This document shows, one piece after another, positions 1 through 8,660 of a stretch of 64,000 nt of DNA. This stretch comes from Demequina sediminis (lineage in GTDB: Bacteria > Actinomycetota > Actinomycetes > Actinomycetales > Demequinaceae): NCBI RefSeq assembly GCF_030296675.1, contig NZ_AP027736.1, positions 372,001-436,000 on the forward strand, written 5' to 3'. Each line of letters opens with the position of its first letter. Position 1 is the first letter of the stretch. Below the pieces are notes generated by a model. The model was not told the DNA's origin, searched no databases, and saw only the letters and a program-made list of their open reading frames with translations. A program made the translations under genes and the position numbers.

Positions 1-234
1 GCCGAGCGCGAGGCGCTGCGCGTGCTCGACGCCGGCTGCGCCGCCCCCGTCGCGGCACACGCCGTGGTGAGCCGCGGCCGCCTCACGCTCCACACGCGCG
101 TCATCAACGAGGACGGCACGCTCGCGCTCAACGAGCGCAACTCCGGAGTCCTCGCGGAGGCCTCGTCGATCGGCCGCTCGAGCGGATTCTCCCTGCTCGG
201 CCGCGGGGCCGAGCGCCTCATGGGGCGCGCGTGA
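1..234 (+). CDS. hemC: Porphobilinogen deaminase, C-terminal part (cut by window edge)
   Basis: These are the last 77 codons of hydroxymethylbilane synthase, the cytosolic enzyme that joins four porphobilinogen molecules into the linear tetrapyrrole used for heme and siroheme. The start, the catalytic aspartate and the first two domains lie outside the window. What is visible is the third domain, including AGCAAP, which corresponds to the family motif whose cysteine (bases 37-39) carries the dipyrromethane cofactor. The TGA stop (232-234) overlaps the GTG start of hemD by four bases, so the two are translationally coupled. Identification rests on the cysteine motif and on the hemD-hemB-hemL neighbours. 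Confidence 0.93.
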   Translation, partial: AEREALRVLDAGCAAPVAAHAVVSRGRLTLHTRVINEDGTLALNERNSGVLAEASSIGRSSGFSLLGRGAERLMGRA

Positions 235-1034
235 GTCTCGCGGGACGCCGCCTCCTGGTACCCGTGACCGCCGAGCGCACCGCTTTCGCCGACGAACTCG
301 CCGCCGAGGGCGCGCACGTCACGCCCGTGGCGTTCATCGCGATCGAGCCCGCGACGGATCCTGCCGCGCTCGAGTCGGCGACTCTCGCGTGGCTCGCGGG
401 GGAGTACGACTGGATGGCCGTCACGAGCCGCAACGCGGTGCTCGCAATGCAGCGGATCGCCCGCGCGCACGGCCGCGACCTGAGCGAGCCCCAGCCCGCC
501 GCACGGGTCGCGACGGTGGGAGAGGCGACTCGCGCGGTGTGTGCGACGGCCGGACTCGAGGTGGCGCTGGTGCCGGCGTCCCGTGCCGACGCGCGCGGGA
601 TCGTCGCCGAGTTCCCCGAGCGCGTCCCCGCGTCGCGTGCGGTGGGCCGCGTGCTGGTTCCCGTGGGCAACCTCGCGTCGCCCGTGCTCGCGCGCGGGAT
701 CGCGCGCAAGGGGTGGTCGGTCGATCAGGTCGAGGCGTATCGCACGGTGGATGGCCCGGGCCCGGACGATGCCGTGGTTGCCGGGGTGGCGCGAGGCGCC
801 TCCGGTGGTGGCTTCGACGCGGTGCTGCTCACGTCCGGCTCGGTCGCGGAGCGCTTCGCCGCGGCGTGCCCGACGGTCGCGCCCACGACGCGCATCGTCG
901 CGATCGGTCGCACCACCGAGGCCGGCGCGCGTGCGGCGGGGCTGCGCGTGGACGCCGTCGCCACCGAGCCGACGTACCGTGGAATGCGCGCCGCTCTCGA
1001 CACCGCGCTGCAGGTCCCAGAGGAGGACGCATGA
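231..1034 (+). CDS. hemD: Uroporphyrinogen-III synthase
   Basis: 267 residues. Cyclises hydroxymethylbilane with inversion of ring D to give uroporphyrinogen III, the branch point to heme and siroheme. The family is poorly conserved; the call rests on overall pattern (N-terminal RRLLVPVTAERTAF, internal VTSRNAV, C-terminal LLTSGSVAERFA and AIGRTTEAGARAAGL), normal length and position between hemC and hemB. The GTG start overlaps hemC by four bases and the stop overlaps the hemB ATG by four. It has no DNA-binding tail, unlike the second HemD-like protein at 15963-17078, so this copy is the housekeeping enzyme. Confidence 0.9.
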   Translation: MSLAGRRLLVPVTAERTAFADELAAEGAHVTPVAFIAIEPATDPAALESATLAWLAGEYDWMAVTSRNAVLAMQRIARAHGRDLSEPQPAARVATVGEATRAVCATAGLEVALVPASRADARGIVAEFPERVPASRAVGRVLVPVGNLASPVLARGIARKGWSVDQVEAYRTVDGPGPDDAVVAGVARGASGGGFDAVLLTSGSVAERFAAACPTVAPTTRIVAIGRTTEAGARAAGLRVDAVATEPTYRGMRAALDTALQVPEEDA

Positions 1035-2017
1035 TCTCGCACCGCCCCCGCCGCCTGCGCACCACGCCCGCGATGCGGCGCCTGGTGCGCGAGGTGCGCC
1101 CCCACCGCGCGGAGCTCGTGCTGCCCGTGTTCATCCACGAGGACCTCGCCGAGGCCCGCCCCATCGCCTCGCTGCCCGGCGTTTCGCAGCACCCCCTCGC
1201 GGACGTGCCGGCGCTGGTCGAGCGCGCGATCGATGCGGGCATCGGCGGCCTCATGCTGTTCGCGATTCCCTCGGTGCGCGACGCGCGAGGCTCCGGCGCG
1301 GTGGACCCCGACGGCATCCTCAACCGCGCGATCCGCGCCGCGGCTGACGCCATCGACGGCCCACCCGGCCGCGGCATCGTCCTCATGGCGGACCTGTGCC
1401 TCGACGAGTTCACTGACCACGGCCACTGCGGCGTTCTCGCCCCCACGGGAGACGTCGACAACGACGCCACGCTCGACATCTACGCGCAGATGGCGCTCGC
1501 CCAGGCCCGCGCCGGGGCGCACGTGTTGGGGCTCAGCGGCATGATGGACGGCCAGGTGGCGGCCGTGCGCGCCGCGCTCGAGGCCGAGGGCTTCACGGAC
1601 GTCGCGCTGCTGGCCTACGCCGCCAAGTACGCCTCGGCGTTCTACGGGCCCTTCCGCGAGGCCGTCGACAGCCAGCTCGAGGGTGACCGCCGCACGTATC
1701 AGCTGGATCCGGCGAACGGCCGCGAGGGGCTGCGCGAGGCCGAGCTCGACGAGCTCGAGGGCGCCGACATCGTTATGGTCAAGCCCGCCCTGCCGTACCT
1801 CGACGTGGTCGCGGAGGTCGCGCAGGCGTCCCGCGTTCCCGTCGCGGCGTACCACGTGTCGGGCGAGTACGCCCAGATCGAGGCCGCCGCCGCGCACGGC
1901 TGGATCGACCGACGCGCCGCGCACCTCGAGGCGCTCACGTCGATGCGCCGCGCGGGCGCGGACATCATCGTCACGTATGCGGCGCTCGAGCTCGCCGCCT
2001 GGCTGGAGGACATGTGA
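1031..2017 (+). CDS. hemB: Delta-aminolevulinic acid dehydratase (porphobilinogen synthase)
   Basis: 328 residues. Condenses two 5-aminolevulinate molecules into porphobilinogen. The two active-site lysines are in the expected contexts, Lys199 in YAAKYASAFYG and Lys251 in MVKPALPYLD. The metal-loop region reads DLCLDEFTDHGHCG, so it keeps two cysteines in a mostly acidic loop. Start is the ATG at 1031, overlapping the hemD stop; upstream in-frame codons lie inside hemD and are not needed. The gene overlaps hemL by four bases (GTGA), consistent with one heme operon. Confidence 0.97.
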   Translation: MISHRPRRLRTTPAMRRLVREVRPHRAELVLPVFIHEDLAEARPIASLPGVSQHPLADVPALVERAIDAGIGGLMLFAIPSVRDARGSGAVDPDGILNRAIRAAADAIDGPPGRGIVLMADLCLDEFTDHGHCGVLAPTGDVDNDATLDIYAQMALAQARAGAHVLGLSGMMDGQVAAVRAALEAEGFTDVALLAYAAKYASAFYGPFREAVDSQLEGDRRTYQLDPANGREGLREAELDELEGADIVMVKPALPYLDVVAEVAQASRVPVAAYHVSGEYAQIEAAAAHGWIDRRAAHLEALTSMRRAGADIIVTYAALELAAWLEDM

Positions 2018-3317
2018 GCACGTACAGCGACCGGGCGCGGGCGATCCTGCCGGGCGGGGTCAACTCGCCCGTGCGGGCGTGGAACGGGGTCGGGGAGAGC
2101 CCGTGCCGATCGCGTCCGCGCACGGCAGCCGCATCACGGACGCCGACGGCCGCGAGATGATCGACCTGGTCGCCTCGTGGGGTCCCGCCATGCTGGGCCA
2201 CGCGCACCCCGAGGTGGTCGCGGCCGTCCAGGCCGCCGCCACGAGGGGCCTCAGCTTCGGCGCGACCACGGAGGCCGAGGTCGAGCTCGCGGAGCTCATC
2301 CGCGAGCGCTACGCCCCCGCCGAGCGCGTGCGCCTGGTGTCGACGGGCACCGAGGCCACGATGACCGCGATCCGTCTCGCGCGCGCCGCGACGGGCCGCG
2401 ACGTGATCGTCAAGTTCGCCGGCTGCTACCACGGCCACTCCGACGCGCTGCTGGTCGCCGCCGGCTCGGGCCTCGCGACCGCAGGCGTGCCAGACTCCGC
2501 AGGCGTGACGCGCGGGGCTGCGGCGGACACCCTGGTGCTGCCGTACGGCGACGAGCCCGCGCTCACGGACGCTTTCGCCGAACACGGCGCGCGGATCGCC
2601 GCCGTCATCACCGAGGCCGCGCCGTGCAACATGGGCGTGGTGCGCCCGCCCGAGGGCTTCAACCGCCTCATCTCGACGCTGTGCCGCAACGAGGGCGCCG
2701 TGATGATCCTCGACGAGGTCCTCACGGGCTTCCGCGCAGGACCGGCCGGCTGGTGGGGCGTCGAGCGTGATCACGATCTCGCGGCGGGGGTCGACCCGTG
2801 GACGCCCGACCTCGTGACCTTCGGCAAGGTGATCGGCGGCGGGCTTCCCGTCGCCGCGCTCGGCGGACGGCGCGACCTCATGGAGCGGCTGGCGCCGCTC
2901 GGACCGGTGTATCAGGCGGGAACCCTGTCGGGGAATCCCGTGGCAGTGGCCGCCGGGCTCGCCACCATGCGCCTGCTCACCCCCGAGGTGCACGACCGCG
3001 TGGCGGCCACCGCGGACGCCCTCGTCACGGGTGTGTCCGGCGCGCTCGCGGAGCGCGGCATCGCCCACGCGGTGGGCCGCGCGGGCACGCTGTTCTCGAT
3101 CTTCCTGGGATTGGACGATGCCCCGGTCACGTTCGAGGAGGTCTCGCGCCAGGACACGGCGGCCTTCGCGCGGATGTTCCACGCGGTGCGCCGCGAGGGG
3201 GTCGCGCTGCCGCCGAGCGCCTACGAGGCCTGGTTCGTCTCCGCGGCGCACACCGCCGCCGATGTCGACCACGTGATCGCCACGGTGGCCGCATGGGCGG
3301 ACTCCGAGCGCACGTAG
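2014..3317 (+). CDS. hemL: Glutamate-1-semialdehyde 2,1-aminomutase (frameshifted in this sequence)
   Basis: PLP enzyme that converts glutamate-1-semialdehyde into 5-aminolevulinate in the C5 pathway. The GTG at 2014 overlaps hemB by four bases and reads a normal N-terminus (ILPGGVNSPVRAWNGVG), then the frame is lost at the GGGG run 2092-2095; one extra G restores VGGEPVPIASAHG and an intact protein of about 434 residues. The PLP lysine is in TFGKVIGGGLP (about residue 272), followed by the family segment GTLSGNPVAVAAGLA. Everything after the run is uninterrupted and well conserved, so a sequencing error is more likely than a dead gene. Loss would remove heme precursor supply unless another copy exists. 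Confidence 0.93.
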
Positions 3318-3566
3318 GGAGATCCGCCCGGCGGCCCGCAATCTCACCCCGCCCGAGCATCGTCCCTGTTCAGGGCCCATTTTCACGGGCTCCCACCCGC
3401 CGCGTGAGCGACCTCACCGCTGTCACCCCGTGCCGGTGAGGAAGAGTTCTCGCACGCTTCACACGCGAAGACGGCCGCCGTAACCTCCCCTCCCTACTGT
3501 CGGGAACGTCCGATTCACTCCGAGGCGCCCGCCCCGGACGGACGCGAGTGTTCCTGGGGAGGGACC
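3318..3566. other. Intergenic region ahead of the nitrate operon
   Basis: 249 bases between hemL and narK. A short perfect hairpin CCCTG-TT-CAGGG lies at 3364-3375. A possible -10 element TACTGT is at 3495-3500 without a good -35. I searched by eye for GlnR-type paired GTnAC sites, expected before nitrate genes in actinobacteria, and found none that is convincing. The narK ribosome binding site (GGGGAGGG, 3556-3563) ends the region. Confidence 0.4.
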
Positions 3567-4964
3567 ATGACCGTTTCCGACAAGACCGCCGAGCAGGTGA
3601 TCGAGCCCGGCGTGATCGGCAAGGGGCGCTGGATCGAGCGCTGGGAGCCCGAGAACGAGCTGTTCTGGGAGGCCCGCGGCAAGGCGATCGCGTTCCGCAA
3701 CCTCATCTTCTCGATCGTCGCCGAGCACATCGGGTTCTCGGTGTGGCTGCTGTGGTCGATCGTCGTGGTGCGCATGTACGGCACCTTCGACGAGTCCGGC
3801 GCGCTGGTCGCCGCCGGTGCCAACGGCTGGGCCCTCACCGCAGGTCAGGGCTTCACGCTTCTCGCCGTCGCGTCGGGCGTGGGCGCGTTCCTGCGCGTGC
3901 CGTACACGTTCGCGGTGCCGATCTTCGGCGGCCGCAACTGGACCGTGATCTCCGCGCTGCTGCTGCTCATCCCGACCCTGGGGCTCGCGTGGGTGGTCGC
4001 GCGTCCCGAGACGCCGTTCGGCGTGCTCGTCGCGATCGCAGCGACCGCGGGATTCGGCGGAGGCAACTTCGCCTCCTCCATGTCCAACATCACGTTCTTC
4101 TACCCCGACAAGGAGAAGGGCTGGGCGCTGGGCCTCAACGCGGCCGGGGGCAACATCGGCGTCGCGGTCGCGCAGAAGCTCGTGCCCGTGGTGATCGGCA
4201 TCAGCGCCTTCGGCCTCAGCGCCGCGGGACTCGTGTACGTGCCGCTCGCGCTCGCCTCGGCCATCCTCGCGTTCCTCTTCATGGACAACCTGCGCGAGGC
4301 GAAGGCGGACCCCAAGCCCACCGCTGCCTCGCTCAAGCACGGCCACACGTGGCTCATGGCCTTCCTCTACATCGGCACGTTCGGGTCCTTCATCGGCTAC
4401 TCCGCCGCGTTCCCGACACTGCTCACCGTGGTCTTCGAGCGCGCCGACATCGCGCTCGGCTGGGGCTTCCTCGGCGCGCTGGTCGGCTCGCTGGCCCGCC
4501 CGTACGGCGGCAAGCTCGCGGACCGCGTCGGCGGCTCGGTCATCACGCTCGGCGCGTTCATCGCGATGGCCGTCGCAGGGGTCGCCGCCGTGATCGGCGT
4601 GCAGCAGGAGTCGCTCGGGCTGTTCTTCGTGAGCTTCATGGCGCTGTTCGCCTTCACGGGAATCGGCAACGGCTCGACGTACCGCATGATCCCGTCGATC
4701 TTCACGCGGATCCAGGCGGACAAGGGCGAGAACACCGACGAGAGCCGCCTGGACTTCAAGCGCCAGGCCGCGGGCGCCGTGGGCATCATCTCCGCGGTGG
4801 GTGCCTTCGGAGGCTTCGCGATTCCGTTCGTGTACATGATCGCCCGCGAGCAGACCGGCTCGATCGTGCCCGCGCTGCAGGCATACGTGGTGGTGTTCCT
4901 GGTGATGGCCGCGCTCACGTGGGGGTTCTACCTCCGCAAGGGCGCCGCGATGAGGAACGTCTGA
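3567..4964 (+). CDS. narK: Nitrate/nitrite transporter of the NNP family (MFS)
   Basis: 465 residues and about 12 membrane helices, a cytoplasmic-membrane transporter bringing nitrate in and possibly exporting nitrite. Both nitrate signatures are present: GGGNFASSMSNITFFYP in the first half and GIGNGSTYRMIPSIF in the second. The ATG has a strong ribosome binding site, unlike many genes here. It is followed one base later by the nitrate reductase gene, which indicates an assimilatory role as the first gene of the operon. The length is usual for the single-domain NarK type; no fusion or truncation is seen. Confidence 0.95.
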   Translation: MTVSDKTAEQVIEPGVIGKGRWIERWEPENELFWEARGKAIAFRNLIFSIVAEHIGFSVWLLWSIVVVRMYGTFDESGALVAAGANGWALTAGQGFTLLAVASGVGAFLRVPYTFAVPIFGGRNWTVISALLLLIPTLGLAWVVARPETPFGVLVAIAATAGFGGGNFASSMSNITFFYPDKEKGWALGLNAAGGNIGVAVAQKLVPVVIGISAFGLSAAGLVYVPLALASAILAFLFMDNLREAKADPKPTAASLKHGHTWLMAFLYIGTFGSFIGYSAAFPTLLTVVFERADIALGWGFLGALVGSLARPYGGKLADRVGGSVITLGAFIAMAVAGVAAVIGVQQESLGLFFVSFMALFAFTGIGNGSTYRMIPSIFTRIQADKGENTDESRLDFKRQAAGAVGIISAVGAFGGFAIPFVYMIAREQTGSIVPALQAYVVVFLVMAALTWGFYLRKGAAMRNV

Positions 4965-4965
4965 C

Positions 4966-7179
4966 GTGACGCCCCTCACGCAGGGCGAGGTGGCGCCGGG
5001 AGTCCCCGGCGCCACCGTCGCCACGCACTGCCCGTACTGCGCGCTCCAGTGCGCGCAGACGCTCACGGCCACGCCCGGCGGGCGCCTGCCCGTGACCGTG
5101 ACGGGCCGCGACTTCCCCACCAACAGGGGCGGCATGTGCCAGAAGGGCTGGACCTCTCCCGAGGTGCTGCGCGCCGCCGACCGCGTCACGACGCCGCTCC
5201 TGCGCACCGCCGACGGCGGCTTCCGCGAGGCCTCGTGGGACGAGGCACTCGACCTCGTGGCGGGCCGCATCCGGTCCCTCCAGTCCGAGTCGGGGCACGA
5301 TGCGGTGGCCGTGTTCGGCGGCGGGGGACTTACCAACGAGAAGGCCTACGCGCTGGGCAAGTTCGCCCGGCTCGCGCTGCGCACGCGCCTCATCGACTAC
5401 AACGGCCGGTTCTGCATGTCCTCCGCGGCCGCGGCGTCCAACCGCGCGCTGGGCATGGATCGCGGCCTCGCCTTCCCGCTCGCCGACCTGGGTGGCGCCG
5501 ATGCCGTGCTGGTGCTGGGTTCGAACATGGGGGTGACGATGCCCCCGTTCGTCCAGCACCTGGCGGGCGTGCGGGAGCGGGGCGGGCTGGTCGTGGTGGA
5601 CCCGCGCGAGACCGTGACCGCGAAGCTCGCGGCCGACGGCGCCGGCCTGCACCTGGCTCCCGTCCCCGGATCGGACATGGTGGTGCTGCTCGCGATCCTG
5701 CACGTGGTGTTCGCCGAGTCGCTCGCCGACGAGGACTACCTCGCGCGACGCGTGAACGGCGTCGACGCGGTGCGCCGCTCGGTGGCGCAGTGGTGGCCCG
5801 AGCGCGCTGAGTCCGTCACGGGGGTGCCGGCGGAGACCCTGCGCGAGGTCGCGCGGCTGCTCGCCGCGGCCTCTCCCGCGCGCGGAGGTCGCGGCGCGTA
5901 CATCCTCACCGGGCGCGGCGTCGAGCAGATGGCGCAGGGCACGGACTGCGTGAGCGCCGCGATCAACCTCGCGCTCGCGCTGGGCCTCGTGGGCCGTCAC
6001 GGCTCGGGCTACGGCCCGGTCACGGGACAGGGCAACGGCCAGGGCGGCCGCGAGCACGGCCAGAAGGCGGACCAGCTCCCTGGGTATCGGTCGATCTCCG
6101 ACCCGGCTGCGCGCGCCCACGTCGCCGCGGTGTGGGGAGTGGACCCCGCGGTCATCCCCGGTCCCGGAGTGCCCGCGATGCAGCTGCTCGAGTCGCTCGG
6201 CACGCCGGGCGGCCCGCGCGCGCTGCTCGTCCACGGCAGCAACGTCGTGGTGAGCGCGCCGCACGCGACGCTCGTCGAGGAGCGCCTGCGCGCGCTCGAC
6301 CTGCTGGTCGTGTGCGACCTGGTGCCCTCCGAGACGGCGCTGCTCGCGGACGTGATCCTCCCCGTCACGCAGTGGGCCGAGGAGGACGGCACCATGACCA
6401 ACCTCGAGGGTCGCATTATCCGCAGGCGCGCCGCGACCGCCGCTCCGGGCGAGGCCCGCTCGGAGCTGTGGATCCTGCGCGAACTCGCGCGGCGCCTCGA
6501 CTGCGGCGCGCTGTTCAGCGAGGACCCCGAGGTGATGTTCGACGAGCTCGCGCGCGCCTCGGCGGGCGGTAAGGCCGACTACAGCGGCGTCACCTACGCG
6601 CGACTCGACGCCGGCGAGGAGCTGTTCTGGCCGTGCCCCGCGGCTCACGCGTCGGACCCCGCCCACCCCGGCATGGGCCACCCCGGTACGCCGCGGCCGT
6701 TCCTCGAGAGCTTTCCCACGCCCGACGGCCGCGCCGTCATGCACGCCGTCAACCACCGCGGTCCCGCGGATGACGTCCGCGCCGACGCACCGATCTACCT
6801 GGTCACGGGCCGCGTGCTGCAGCACTACCAGTCGGGCGCGCAGACGCGCCGCGTCGAGGAGCTCGCGCAGGCGCAGCCCGAGGCCTTCGTCGAGATGCAC
6901 CCGCTGCTCGCCGACCGGCTGGACCTCGCGGGCGGTGACGTCGCGATCCTCACGAGCACTCGCGGACAAGCGTTGGCGCCGGTAAGGCTCACGACGGACA
7001 TCCGCGCGGACACGGTGTTCATGCCCTTCCACTGGGCGGGCGAGGGCAGCGCGAACCGGCTCACGAACAACGCGACGGATCCGACGTCCTCGATGCCGGA
7101 GTTCAAGGTGACGGCCGTCCAGATCAGCGCGGCGCGGGTTGCCGCGGCAGCCATCGAGAGCGAAGGAGCGTTGCGATGA
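4966..7179 (+). CDS. nasC: Assimilatory nitrate reductase, catalytic molybdopterin subunit
   Basis: 737 residues, cytosolic (no Tat signal), reducing nitrate to nitrite at a bis-MGD molybdenum centre. The N-terminal [4Fe-4S] site is Cys22-x2-Cys25-x3-Cys29-x28-Cys58. The central and C-terminal molybdopterin-binding regions are complete: GQGNGQGGREHGQKADQLPGY, VILPVTQWAEEDGT, and a final MGD-binding domain with FHWAGEGSANRLTN. There is no C-terminal BFD extension; that domain is on the next gene product, NasB. GTG start one base after narK stop; TGA overlaps the nasB ATG. It depends on the mo- genes encoded downstream in the same block. Confidence 0.95.
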   Translation: MTPLTQGEVAPGVPGATVATHCPYCALQCAQTLTATPGGRLPVTVTGRDFPTNRGGMCQKGWTSPEVLRAADRVTTPLLRTADGGFREASWDEALDLVAGRIRSLQSESGHDAVAVFGGGGLTNEKAYALGKFARLALRTRLIDYNGRFCMSSAAAASNRALGMDRGLAFPLADLGGADAVLVLGSNMGVTMPPFVQHLAGVRERGGLVVVDPRETVTAKLAADGAGLHLAPVPGSDMVVLLAILHVVFAESLADEDYLARRVNGVDAVRRSVAQWWPERAESVTGVPAETLREVARLLAAASPARGGRGAYILTGRGVEQMAQGTDCVSAAINLALALGLVGRHGSGYGPVTGQGNGQGGREHGQKADQLPGYRSISDPAARAHVAAVWGVDPAVIPGPGVPAMQLLESLGTPGGPRALLVHGSNVVVSAPHATLVEERLRALDLLVVCDLVPSETALLADVILPVTQWAEEDGTMTNLEGRIIRRRAATAAPGEARSELWILRELARRLDCGALFSEDPEVMFDELARASAGGKADYSGVTYARLDAGEELFWPCPAAHASDPAHPGMGHPGTPRPFLESFPTPDGRAVMHAVNHRGPADDVRADAPIYLVTGRVLQHYQSGAQTRRVEELAQAQPEAFVEMHPLLADRLDLAGGDVAILTSTRGQALAPVRLTTDIRADTVFMPFHWAGEGSANRLTNNATDPTSSMPEFKVTAVQISAARVAAAAIESEGALR

Positions 7180-8660
7180 GGGTGGTGATTCTGGGCCACG
7201 GCATGGTGGGCTCGCGGCTCGCGCAGGACGTCGCCGCGCGCGTGCCGGGAGCGCGCGTGACGGTGCTGGGGCGCGAGCCGCACGCCCCGTATAACCGCGT
7301 GCTGCTGTCGAGCGTGGTCGCGGGCAAGACCGACGCCCGCTCGATCGCTCTCGACGCCGACACGCCCGGCGCCGACGTCCGCCGCGGCGTCACGGCGGTG
7401 TCGATCGACCGCGAGGCGCGCACGGTGAGCGCCTCGGACGGATCGCTGCTCGCGTACGACCGCCTGGTCTTCGCGACCGGCTCCGCCGCCCGCATCCCGC
7501 AGATTCAGCACGTGGCCGGGCCCGACGGGCTGGTGCCGGGGGTATTCGTGCTCAAGGATCTGGACGATGCGCAGGGGATCGTGGCGGCCCTGCCGCGCGC
7601 GCGGCGCGCCGTGGTCCTCGGGGCAGGCGTGCTGGGCATCGAGGTGGCGACGGGTCTCGCGGCGCGCGGCCTCGCCGTGACGCTCGTCCACCACGCCGAC
7701 CGGCTCATGGAGCGCCAGCTCGGCTCGGTCGCGTCGCAGATTGCGGCGGACTCGCTCGGCCGCCTCGGCATCACCGTGGTGACCACCACCTCGGTCTCGC
7801 GCGTGCTCGAGCGCAGGGGCCACGTCAGCGGTGTCGAGCTCGACAACGGCGCACAGGTGCTCACCGACATGCTCGTGATGTGCGCGGGCACCATCCCCGA
7901 GACGGCGCTCGCGCGGCGCGCGGGGCTGCCGTGCGAACGCGGCATCCTCGTGGGCGACGGCCTCGCCTCGCCCGCGGATCCGGACGTGTTCGCGGTGGGC
8001 GACTGCGCACAGCCTCCCGAGGGCGGCACGGGTCTCGTGGCCCAGGGCTGGGACCAGGCGCGGCGGCTCGTCGACCTGTGGGCGGGCGACGCCGCTGGCG
8101 CGCAGGAGGACTCCTCGGGCGATGCCGCGCACGACCTCACCAACGTCGTGCGCGTCAAGGCCCCCGGTCTCGAGGTGGTCACGATGGGCCTGAGCGGCAA
8201 GTTCGATCACGGCGGTCGCGACCTCAGGGCCGTGCGCATCTCGGACCCTGCGGTCGGCAGGTTCGTCGAGGTCGTCGTGAGCGGCGGGATCCTGGTCGGC
8301 GCGACCGTCGTGGGGGACAAGGCCACCGCGTCCGACCTGCAGGCGCTCTACACGCGCCGTCTGCCCGTCCCGAGCGACCCCGCCCACCTCATCGTCCGTC
8401 CGATTCCCGGCGCCGCACCCGCACGCCGGTCGGCGGCGGAGCTGACGGACGAGGACACCGTCTGCCAGTGCAACGGGGTGTCGAAGGCGCGCATCCGCGC
8501 GGCCGTCGATGACGGCTGCGCGTCCCTCGAGGACGTCTCGCGCGCCACGCGCGCATCCACGGGCTGCGGCGACTGCAAGCCGCTCGTCCGAGAACTCATC
8601 GCGGCGCGTGCCGCGGATCACCACATCCCCGCGCTGGTGGGGGCAGGGGAGGCATCATGA
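7176..8660 (+). CDS. nasB: Nitrate reductase electron-transfer flavoprotein with BFD-type [2Fe-2S] domain
   Basis: 494 residues. An FAD/NAD(P)-binding pyridine nucleotide-disulfide oxidoreductase (FAD site near VVILGHGMVGSRLA, NAD(P) site near VVLGAGVLGIEVA, second FAD motif VFAVGDCAQ) followed by a BFD-like cluster domain with Cys430, Cys432, Cys464 and Cys467. This layout matches subunits that pass electrons from NADH to assimilatory nitrate reductase. It resembles the N-terminal half of the adjacent NirB proteins but lacks the siroheme part. ATGA overlap with nasC upstream and nirB downstream supports tight coupling. The partner assignment is inferred from context. Confidence 0.88.
   Translation: MRVVILGHGMVGSRLAQDVAARVPGARVTVLGREPHAPYNRVLLSSVVAGKTDARSIALDADTPGADVRRGVTAVSIDREARTVSASDGSLLAYDRLVFATGSAARIPQIQHVAGPDGLVPGVFVLKDLDDAQGIVAALPRARRAVVLGAGVLGIEVATGLAARGLAVTLVHHADRLMERQLGSVASQIAADSLGRLGITVVTTTSVSRVLERRGHVSGVELDNGAQVLTDMLVMCAGTIPETALARRAGLPCERGILVGDGLASPADPDVFAVGDCAQPPEGGTGLVAQGWDQARRLVDLWAGDAAGAQEDSSGDAAHDLTNVVRVKAPGLEVVTMGLSGKFDHGGRDLRAVRISDPAVGRFVEVVVSGGILVGATVVGDKATASDLQALYTRRLPVPSDPAHLIVRPIPGAAPARRSAAELTDEDTVCQCNGVSKARIRAAVDDGCASLEDVSRATRASTGCGDCKPLVRELIAARAADHHIPALVGAGEAS

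Noticed and set aside
2014..3317. hemL as a true pseudogene
   Set aside because: One base in a G run restores the whole protein, the rest is conserved, and eleven similar defects occur in the window.
3364..3375. Hairpin as hemL terminator
   Set aside because: Only five base pairs with a two-base loop; too weak to claim.
3318..3566. GlnR box before narK
   Set aside because: GTAAC-like and GTCAC-like words are present but without the required partner half at six-base spacing.
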